Below, piece by piece: positions 51,230 through 56,949 of a DNA stretch of 56,949 nucleotides. Origin of the DNA: Candidatus Odyssella sp. (GTDB taxonomy: Bacteria; Pseudomonadota; Alphaproteobacteria; Bin65); contig JAEULD010000256.1 of the NCBI GenBank assembly GCA_016792765.1, positions 1 through 56,949 of the forward strand, read 5' to 3'. The translations under genes were made by a program, and so were the position numbers. Each line of letters begins with the position of its first letter. Within the stretch, counting starts at the first letter, position 1. The notes below the pieces were generated by a model that saw only the letters and a program-made list of their open reading frames with translations, ran no database searches and was not told where the DNA came from.

Positions 51230-53875
51230 TTACGCCGGCTGCGCCCCCGGGATCGGCTTCAGGAGGTAGAAGAACGCCGGCAGCGCGACGAGGTAGATCG
51301 CGGCGGCGGCCAGGATCAGCACCGAGTGGCCGAACAGCACGCTGACGATCGGCACCGTGACCGCGCCCACCACCGAGAAGCAGCCGTTGATGCCCCAGGC
51401 CCAGATGAAGAAGCGCTCCTTGCCCAGCCTGGAGAGCATCGCCATGCCGGTGGCGAACGGAAAGCCCATCAGGAAGGCCGGCGGGGCCACCAGCGCGAGG
51501 CAGGCGACGATGCGCAGCAGGTAGGGCCACGAGCCGATCGCCTGCAGGATCGGGTCGAAGAAGAACGCGCCCGCCGCCAGCAGCGCCGCGATCGCGACGA
51601 AGATCTTCGGCATCAGCGTGCGGCAGCGGTCGAGGTAGCGGCTGGTGAACAGCGAGCCCAGCCCCGTGAAGAACAGCATGCCGGTGATCAGCACCGAGGC
51701 CGAGATCGCCGGATTGCCGAGCGCCACGGTGAATTTCGAGATCAGGCCCACCTCGACGATGATGTAGCCGGTGCCGAGGCAGAAGTAATAGATGAAAATC
51801 CCGAACTTGCCGGGCACCTTCGAGAAGATCGTCTTCCAGCCCCAGATCACCGGGAACAGCATCAGCAGGAGGCCGAACAGGAAGGCGAGGATCAGCGTCG
51901 CCCACAGCAAGAGGTAGCCCCATTCGTCCGACACCGCGTCGAGCTGGTGCAGGAATTTCGGGATGTCGAGCACCTTGATGTAGCCGGCGAAATAGGGCCG
52001 CTCGTTGGTGAGCGGGCGCGTGTCGAACACGTAGCGCTGGTCGACTTCGGCGAATTCGCCCTTCAGGTAGCGGGCGATCATCACCTTGTAGAGATTGGCC
52101 CAGGAGAGCTTCGGCGGCGCGCGCTTCGGCGCCTCGCCGGGCTTGGCCTCGGTCTTCTCGGGCGGCGCCGCTTCCTTCTCGCCCGGCTTGGCTTCCTTCT
52201 CGGGCGCGGCCTCCTCGCCCTCGGCCTCGGTCTCGTCGCCGCTGTGGAAGTAGGAGCCGCGATAGCCGGCGTAGATCGCGTCCTCGTCGCCGAGGTCGAT
52301 CTTCATGCCGGGCCGATAGAGCAGCTCGAACGACATCTCCTCGGCGTGCTTGGCCAATTTGTCGGCCTCGGCGTCGGAGAAGCCGTCCTTCTTGTAGAGG
52401 ATCGTCGCCGTGGAAAGGTAGGTGTGGACGATGAAGAACTTCTTCGCGGCTTCGTCGCCGTCGCGCACGCGCGCCGCGGCGATCACGGTCGCCAGGAACT
52501 TCGGGATCGCCTTCGGCAGGTCTTCCTTGTTCCAGAGCGTGATCGAGAGGATGCCCGAGGGCGCCAGCGCGTTCATGTAGTCGCCGAGCGTCTCGCGCGT
52601 GTAGTTGTACTTCTCGACGATCGCGAAGCCGCCCGGCGAGGAGAGGCCGGTGGAATCCGCGAGCGAGAGATCGATGATGTCGTACTTGTCGCGCTGCGTG
52701 CGCGCGTAGAGGCGGCCGTCGTAGCCGATCACGGTGATGCGCGGGTCGTCGAGCGGCTTGCCGGTGAGGTCGGTGATGATCTTCGAGCTGCGCAGGGTCG
52801 AGAGGATCGCGGGGTTGCCTTCGGCGACCGTGATCTTGCGCGCGCCCGTGGTGCGCGCGACTTCGGTGGAGATGCCGCCGCCCAGCTGCACGACGAACAC
52901 TTCCGGGTTCTGCTTCAGCACATAGGGCATGTACATCGGCAGGAACTGGAAATACGCCTTCAGATTGTCGGGCAGCTGCTTGATGATGCCGATCGGGCCG
53001 TCGCTGTCGATGAACAGGCCGAGATAGGAGTTCTTCGGCATCTCGGGCAGCTTCGAGGCCGCGTTGTCGGACAGGCCCGGCGCGAAGTGGAAATACGAGC
53101 TGGCGAAAACCTCGAGATCGCCGAACGGCCCGTAATTCCGGTAGATGCGCTTGCTGTCCTCGAACTTGCGCGCGTAACTGATGCCCTTGAACTGGTTCAC
53201 CTCGATCTGCGTGTAGTGGTTCGTGGCCCACACGCTGGCCGCGGCCAGCACGGCGACGACGGCCATGCTCGCGATGCGCCCGAGCGATCCGAACCAGACG
53301 AGGGCGCCGACCAGCCAGAGGGCCAGCGGCACCAAGACGATCCATTCCGGCGCCGCGACGTACATCGCGGCGAGGAAGATCAGGCCGCAGAGGCCCGAGG
53401 CGACGAGATCGGCGAAGTAGACCTTGCCGAACACCGCCTGCGCGCGCAGGAAGGCGAGCCCGAGGAACAGCGCGCCCGGCAGGAACGGCACGAAATAGCA
53501 GACGAACAGCAGCAGCAGGTCGTATTTCTGCTGCGGGTTCGAGATCAGCTCGATCGGGTTGAACCCGACCTTCTGCGCCAGCGTGTTGCCCGCCACCATC
53601 AGCGGGCCGAAGGTGTAGAGCGACAGCGCGACGAGCTTGCTCCAGTGGCGCTCGAAGAAGCTCGTGCTGACGCACATGACGGCGCTCATCAGCCCGAAGC
53701 CGAGCATCGCCATGCTGACGGTCAGCGAGCCGAAATGGCTCCAGGTGCCGACCGAGAACACCCGCATCACGGCGATCTGGTACGCGATGATGGCGCCCGC
53801 GATCAGCCCGACGGTGACGTAAAAGGAAATGGAGAGCCGCTGGCTCTCCATTCCCGTCGTTGCAGCCTGGGTCAA
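51230..53875 (-). CDS. Membrane protein with an embedded spermidine-synthase-like domain (881 aa)
   Basis: About seven N-terminal helices (residues 20-215), a soluble Rossmann-type domain (about 230-545) and about seven C-terminal helices (650-875). The soluble domain has VVQLGGGIST (328-337), an acidic AEGNP (351-355) after the next strand, and DIIDLS (399-404), the pattern of polyamine aminopropyltransferase/SAM-fold domains. Residues 546-588 are a Glu/Lys/Pro-rich low-complexity linker. Fused membrane proteins of this type are annotated as spermidine-synthase-like, but the reaction is unknown. Start TTG 53875 has AGAAGGG upstream; ATG 53851 is an alternative. It is 19 bp behind the exported methyltransferase homologue. 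Confidence 0.85.
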   Translation of the reverse strand: MTQAATTGMESQRLSISFYVTVGLIAGAIIAYQIAVMRVFSVGTWSHFGSLTVSMAMLGFGLMSAVMCVSTSFFERHWSKLVALSLYTFGPLMVAGNTLAQKVGFNPIELISNPQQKYDLLLLFVCYFVPFLPGALFLGLAFLRAQAVFGKVYFADLVASGLCGLIFLAAMYVAAPEWIVLVPLALWLVGALVWFGSLGRIASMAVVAVLAAASVWATNHYTQIEVNQFKGISYARKFEDSKRIYRNYGPFGDLEVFASSYFHFAPGLSDNAASKLPEMPKNSYLGLFIDSDGPIGIIKQLPDNLKAYFQFLPMYMPYVLKQNPEVFVVQLGGGISTEVARTTGARKITVAEGNPAILSTLRSSKIITDLTGKPLDDPRITVIGYDGRLYARTQRDKYDIIDLSLADSTGLSSPGGFAIVEKYNYTRETLGDYMNALAPSGILSITLWNKEDLPKAIPKFLATVIAAARVRDGDEAAKKFFIVHTYLSTATILYKKDGFSDAEADKLAKHAEEMSFELLYRPGMKIDLGDEDAIYAGYRGSYFHSGDETEAEGEEAAPEKEAKPGEKEAAPPEKTEAKPGEAPKRAPPKLSWANLYKVMIARYLKGEFAEVDQRYVFDTRPLTNERPYFAGYIKVLDIPKFLHQLDAVSDEWGYLLLWATLILAFLFGLLLMLFPVIWGWKTIFSKVPGKFGIFIYYFCLGTGYIIVEVGLISKFTVALGNPAISASVLITGMLFFTGLGSLFTSRYLDRCRTLMPKIFVAIAALLAAGAFFFDPILQAIGSWPYLLRIVACLALVAPPAFLMGFPFATGMAMLSRLGKERFFIWAWGINGCFSVVGAVTVPIVSVLFGHSVLILAAAAIYLVALPAFFYLLKPIPGAQPA

Positions 53876-53894
53876 GCGACGACCCTTCTATCGT

Positions 53895-54851
53895 TTATTG
53901 CGGCTTCTTCTCGTCTTCGGGCTTGCTGCCGAAGCGCGACACCGTCTTGCCTTCCTTGTCGTACTTGGTGAAGGCGACGAAGAGGGTCTGCGTGCGGCAG
54001 TTCGGGCGGCGCGCCGCGTCTTCGTAGATGTCGCGGCGCGTCGTCTTGCCCTCGGCGTCCTTGGTGATCTTGAGCACGTGCTGGCAGCCCGGATCGCCGA
54101 TCGGGATGATCATGACGCCGTTGGGCTTCAGCTGCTTCAAGAGCGGCGGCGGGACGTGGTCGATGCCGGCCGTGACGATGATCTTGTCGAACGGTCCCAT
54201 CTCTTCCCAGCCGTAATAGCCGTCGGCGGCCTTGCGCTTGATGACCGACAGCTCCTGGAAGCGGCCCTTGGCCAGCTCGATCTGCAGCTTGTCGGTGAAC
54301 TTGGCGAGCGGCGGGATGATCTCGATCGTGTAGACCTGGTCCGTGAGATTGGCGAGCACGGCCGACTGGTAGCCCGACCCGGTGCCGATCTCGAGCACCT
54401 TCTCGCCCGGCTTCACCTTCAGCTCGGTCGTCATCTTCGCGACCATGCCCGGGCCCGAAATCGTGACGCCGCAGCCGATGGTCAGGAAGCTCGTCTTGTA
54501 GGCTTCGGCCGGGGCGCGGGCGCGGGAGAATTCCTCGCGCGCGGTGAGCAGGAACGCGCGCAGCACGTCGTCGCCCTTGATCGTGCCGTTCTTGACGTAG
54601 TTCTGCATCAGGTCCCATTTGCGCGCGAGCTGGGCGCGGTCGTCGCCGCGCGCCTTCACCATGTATTCGATGAAGGCCTCTTTGTCCTTGAGCGGCGGAT
54701 TGAGCTTGCGGGCGTCGACCTGACCCTGCTGCGGCTTGGCGCCGGGCGCCAGGATCGTGTCGGCAACTTTGGCGCAGCCCCAGTCCTGGGCATAGGCCGG
54801 GACGGCGAACGTCGTCGTCGCCGCCAGGATGGCGGCGGAAAGTGCGCGCAT
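53895..54851 (-). CDS. Exported protein-L-isoaspartate O-methyltransferase homologue
   Basis: 318 residues from ATG 54851, preceded by GAGAGGATAACG. The start gives a clear signal peptide (RALSAAILAATTTFAVPAYAQ) and then a roughly 90-residue N-terminal domain before the PIMT core. Core motifs are TISGPGMVAKM (Ser132 region) and VLEIGTGSGYQSAVL (152-165), which binds SAM, followed by FDKIIVTAGIDHVP and GVMIIPIG. PIMT repairs isoaspartate in proteins and is normally cytosolic, since SAM is not known in the periplasm. It is followed by a membrane protein with another SAM-type domain. The C-terminus is charged (PEDEKKPQ). Confidence 0.88.
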   Translation of the reverse strand: MRALSAAILAATTTFAVPAYAQDWGCAKVADTILAPGAKPQQGQVDARKLNPPLKDKEAFIEYMVKARGDDRAQLARKWDLMQNYVKNGTIKGDDVLRAFLLTAREEFSRARAPAEAYKTSFLTIGCGVTISGPGMVAKMTTELKVKPGEKVLEIGTGSGYQSAVLANLTDQVYTIEIIPPLAKFTDKLQIELAKGRFQELSVIKRKAADGYYGWEEMGPFDKIIVTAGIDHVPPPLLKQLKPNGVMIIPIGDPGCQHVLKITKDAEGKTTRRDIYEDAARRPNCRTQTLFVAFTKYDKEGKTVSRFGSKPEDEKKPQ

Positions 54852-54886
54852 CGTTATCCTCTCGTGTGGCTGGAACACTGTTCTCT

Positions 54887-54898
54887 GAGACCGGTCTC
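54887..54898. promoter_or_regulatory. 12-bp palindrome upstream of the exported PIMT homologue
   Basis: GAGACCGGTCTC is a perfect palindrome 36 bp upstream of the start at 54851. A smaller one, GAACACTGTTC, lies at 54873-54883. Either could be an operator, but no factor is known. The 193-bp gap to the CoA-transferase gene otherwise shows nothing. Confidence 0.3.
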
Positions 54899-55044
54899 GT
54901 TCCGGCGTCCTGTTGGACCCTGGCCGGGCGGCTCACGCGCGGGTTCTAACCCGCGGAGTCTGCACTTGCACCTGTTTTCTCACCGGAGATTACGTCGGAA
55001 CTGCGGCGGACGTGCCGCGGCGGTGCGAACATGCTTCGGCTCCT

Positions 55045-55803
55045 TCAGGCGGCGGCCGGGGCGGCGCCGAAGACGCGGGCCGCGAACTTCGGATAGGGGT
55101 CGGCGATCTCGCGCGCCACCCGACCGCGGAGCAGCGCCAGCCACTCATTCTGCGGCGGAATCGTTTCGGGAACATTGCCGGGGGCGTCGAAATCGAAGCC
55201 GGTTTCGTCGCGCACCCGCTCCAGCGTCACGCCGGGATGGCGGCTGGCCAGCGCGAAGCGGCGCCGTGCTTTATCGAAGGTGAAGAGGCACAGCGGCGTC
55301 ACCAGCGCGACCGGGCCGCCCGGGCGGTAGACGCCGGCGGGGCTCCAGCCCGGCGCGCTCACGAAATCGACCTTCGGCACCAGCACGCGCCGGCTGTGCT
55401 CCTCGCGGAACAGGATGACGCGGGGCACGACGAAGTAGAGATAGGCCGAGCCGAACGATCCGCCCCAGCGGGCCTTCTGGCGGGGATAGTCGCCGACGCC
55501 GACCAGGTTGATGTTGGCCTCCCCGTCGATCTGGCCGCCGGACAGGAAAAAGGCGTCGACCCGCCCCTGGCCGGCGCAGTCGAACATGTCGACGCCGCCG
55601 TCGGTGCGGAATTCGGGGCTCTCGGCGCCGATCACCGACACTTTCGGGCCGGTGCCGCCAATGCGGTCGTCCAGCGCCCGGCGCAGCAGCGCCGCCGAAC
55701 CGGGGATCGGCGACGAGACGCCGACCGCGATGTGCCGGCTGCCTTCGAGCAGCCGGCAGACGACGGCGATCAGCAGCTCTTCGGCGCGATAGCTCTCAGC
55801 CAT
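55045..55803 (-). CDS. Family I CoA-transferase, beta-type subunit (IpdB-like)
   Basis: 252 residues from ATG 55803. The layout matches family I CoA-transferase beta subunits and in length and order resembles IpdB of steroid-ring degradation (FFLSGGQIDGEANINLVGVG, VPKVDFVSAPGW, ASRHPGVTLERVRDETGFDF). The catalytic glutamate usual in CoA transferases is not clearly recognisable, as in IpdAB, which acts as a ring-opening hydrolase. The alpha-type subunit is encoded upstream across a palindromic repeat. Confidence 0.85.
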   Translation of the reverse strand: MAESYRAEELLIAVVCRLLEGSRHIAVGVSSPIPGSAALLRRALDDRIGGTGPKVSVIGAESPEFRTDGGVDMFDCAGQGRVDAFFLSGGQIDGEANINLVGVGDYPRQKARWGGSFGSAYLYFVVPRVILFREEHSRRVLVPKVDFVSAPGWSPAGVYRPGGPVALVTPLCLFTFDKARRRFALASRHPGVTLERVRDETGFDFDAPGNVPETIPPQNEWLALLRGRVAREIADPYPKFAARVFGAAPAAA

Positions 55804-55828
55804 TGGACTGCGGCTCGAAGATAGAAAT

Positions 55829-55910
55829 AACACGGAGGTCACGGAGAACACGGAGGTTTTTGGCCGCGTCTCTGGCACGCATCCAGCCTTCCCGGTGTCC
55901 TCCGTGCCTC
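55829..55910. repeat. Palindromic intergenic element, family E
   Basis: About 82 bp with AACACGGAGGTCACGGAG and ACACGGAGG on one side and GGTGTCCTCCGTGCCTC on the other, forming an imperfect inverted repeat. It is located between the two CoA-transferase genes, where an operon would normally be continuous (115-bp gap). It resembles repeats of the form CACGGAGG...CCTCCGTG known from many high-GC proteobacterial genomes. Confidence 0.7.
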
Positions 55911-55918
55911 AATCTCTC

Positions 55919-56785
55919 TTACTCCGCCGCGCGGCGGGCCGGAGTATCGCCGGCCAGGAAGGCGTCGAGCCAGGCGCGGAAGCCTTCGGGGGTGGCGGCG
56001 GCCTGGACATAGGCCGCGATCGCGGCGCCGTCCGCCTCGTAGAGGCCGGCCATCCCGCAGGGTAGCGCGCCGCGCGGCGCCAGCGCTACCGCGTCGACGT
56101 AAAGCGCCGAGATCACGCCCGCCGACCGCAGCGGATCGGCGTTGAGGTTGCCCGCGGCAATCTGCTCGACCGTGGCGACGGTGTGCCGCGCGGCATGCGC
56201 CAGGATGCGCAGCTCGTGGTCGCGCCCGACCCAGAGATTGCCGTCGCGGTCGGCCAGCGGCGCATGGATCAGCGCCAGATCGGGGCGGATCGCCGGGATC
56301 AGGACGATCGGATCGCGCATGGCGCGATCCGCCGGGTCGTGTGTTCCCGGTGGCGCAATAGGATTGTCGACGATCTTGTAATCGGCGCGATGGGTGAGGA
56401 TGTCGGAGCCGATCAGCCCGCGCAGCGGCATGAACGGGATGCCCTTCTCGCCCGCCTGCAGCGCCGCGTAGACCGCCGGGCAGGTCGTGTCGAGCGGGCG
56501 CACCGCGCCGGATTTCACCGCCCGAACGAAGCACGGCGCCTGGCCGTATTCGCCGAGGCTCACGCCGCCGCCCTCGACCGTGGCGACGCAGCCGGCGCCG
56601 ATCAGCACGTCGGCGAACAGCCCGCCGGTCGGCATGTTGACGAGATGGAGGCCGCGCACGCCCTTCCCGATCAGCGCCCGCGCCAGCGCCATCGGCGCGC
56701 CGCTGGTATCCTTCATCGCGGCGACGACGGCGCCATCGGCGAGATCGGCCACGAGCGCGTCGACGCTGGCAAGCTGCAGGGTCAT
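55919..56785 (-). CDS. Family I CoA-transferase, alpha-type subunit (IpdA-like)
   Basis: 288 residues. It has the alpha-subunit arrangement of a helical start, LHLVNMPTGG, an EGGGVSLGEYGQAP block, IPFMPLRGLIGSDIL, and LALIHAPLADRDGNLWVG before the C-terminal lobe. Its length and the companion at 55045 resemble IpdA/IpdB, but glutaconate or 3-oxoacid CoA-transferases are alternatives. The 41-bp gap to the downstream end of the pcm gene suggests it may be in the same transcript as that gene. Confidence 0.86.
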   Translation of the reverse strand: MTLQLASVDALVADLADGAVVAAMKDTSGAPMALARALIGKGVRGLHLVNMPTGGLFADVLIGAGCVATVEGGGVSLGEYGQAPCFVRAVKSGAVRPLDTTCPAVYAALQAGEKGIPFMPLRGLIGSDILTHRADYKIVDNPIAPPGTHDPADRAMRDPIVLIPAIRPDLALIHAPLADRDGNLWVGRDHELRILAHAARHTVATVEQIAAGNLNADPLRSAGVISALYVDAVALAPRGALPCGMAGLYEADGAAIAAYVQAAATPEGFRAWLDAFLAGDTPARRAAE

Positions 56786-56826
56786 GTCGGGAGCATATCT
56801 TCCCGCTCGCCCCGGCGCGAGGGGGA

Positions 56827-56949
56827 TCAGACCAGCGGCACGAACGCCACCGGCAGAATCGTCTTCTCGGCGACGCGGCCGGCCTCGTCCTTGGTGACGA
56901 GCACGAGATTCTGCGCGAACCGCCCGCGGCCGACCGGCACGACCATGCG
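56827..56949 (-). CDS. pcm: Protein-L-isoaspartate O-methyltransferase, C-terminal end
   Basis: Forty codons to a TGA at 56827-56829, with the rest beyond the right edge. The visible residues RMVVPVG, NLVLVTKDEAG and ILPVAFVPLV correspond to the last two strands and the conserved VRFVPL-type terminus of PIMT. This is a normal pcm ending and differs from the exported homologue at 53895. No statement on its N-terminus is possible. It is 41 bp upstream of the CoA-transferase gene. Confidence 0.75.
   Translation of the reverse strand, partial: RMVVPVGRGRFAQNLVLVTKDEAGRVAEKTILPVAFVPLV

Noticed and set aside
51326-53971. 881-codon open frame on the plus strand opposite the 881-aa membrane protein
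   Set aside because: It is the complementary frame of a real gene in GC-rich DNA. Its translation is rich in Arg, Asp, Glu, Gly and His with no domain, while the minus frame has clear membrane helices and motifs.
54873-54883. GAACACTGTTC as a LexA box
   Set aside because: Spacing is GAAC-N3-GTTC, not the GAAC-N4-GTTC of Gram-positive LexA nor the direct GTTC-N7-GTTC of Alphaproteobacteria. No SOS gene is adjacent.

Overview
The window is high-GC (about two-thirds G+C by eye), densely coding DNA. It looks like an alphaproteobacterial chromosome, possibly a Rhodospirillales/Hyphomicrobiales relative. The reasons are the gene families present (PAS_5-type PAS protein, branched-chain amino-acid ABC, TRAP and taurine/nitrate-type ABC transporters, TetR-controlled CoA-thioester catabolism), the high GC, and several palindromic intergenic repeat families. 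I see no rRNA, tRNA, phage, transposase or CRISPR array. Almost everything is catabolism, uptake and small-molecule modification.

Layout. (1) 1-7928: a truncated DUF2817 peptidase, tryptophan 2,3-dioxygenase divergent from a TrpB2-type tryptophan synthase beta chain, an alpha-oxoamine-synthase-like PLP enzyme, a 2-keto-4-pentenoate-hydratase-like protein, and otsB-otsA for trehalose. (2) 7948-15190: a TetR gene with a promoter overlapped by an inverted-repeat operator, then a duplicated cassette of two PaaA-like diiron proteins, two PaaK-like CoA ligases, two crotonases and two tiny unknown proteins. This looks like a CoA-dependent aromatic or cyclic acid oxidation pathway that lacks the other PaaBCE subunits. 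(3) 15237-18368 (minus): ubiX, a PAS-domain gene and a UbiD-type decarboxylase whose extra C-terminal tail carries three copies of a W-rich helical motif. (4) 18494-26851: SCP2 protein, alpha/beta hydrolase, a small exported protein, a SAM methyltransferase, a TRAP transporter (SBP, DctQ, DctM), a zinc-less MDR oxidoreductase and a fumarylacetoacetase-family enzyme. (5) 26895-30121: SnoaL-like protein, then LeuC-like/LeuD-like hydro-lyase subunits and an isocitrate-lyase/PEP-mutase-superfamily lyase, an arrangement like dimethylmaleate hydratase plus dimethylmalate lyase.

(6) 30249-40704: hyuB-hyuA, an isochorismatase-fold protein without the cysteine nucleophile, an EamA exporter, livG-livF-livH-livM and, convergent, the matching periplasmic binding protein. 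The convergent gap contains helically phased CTTGGCTTT repeats and a terminator. (7) 40912-50175: AI-2E-type membrane protein, then an SsuABC/TauABC-like transporter set interleaved with a GST, followed by alpha/beta hydrolase, SDR, a MetE C-terminal-like zinc methyltransferase and a beta-class GST. (8) 50253-54851 (minus): an exported protein-isoaspartate methyltransferase homologue, an 881-residue membrane protein with an embedded spermidine-synthase-like domain, and a secreted esterase. This is the most unusual operon topologically. (9) 55045-56949 (minus): a family I CoA-transferase pair (IpdA/IpdB-like sizes) and the 3' end of a second, probably cytosolic, pcm gene.

Five families of inverted-repeat elements (eight copies) sit between genes. 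One family occurs four times with identical 26-bp left arms. One copy supplies a stop codon, and an element of another family appears to supply a ribosome-binding site.
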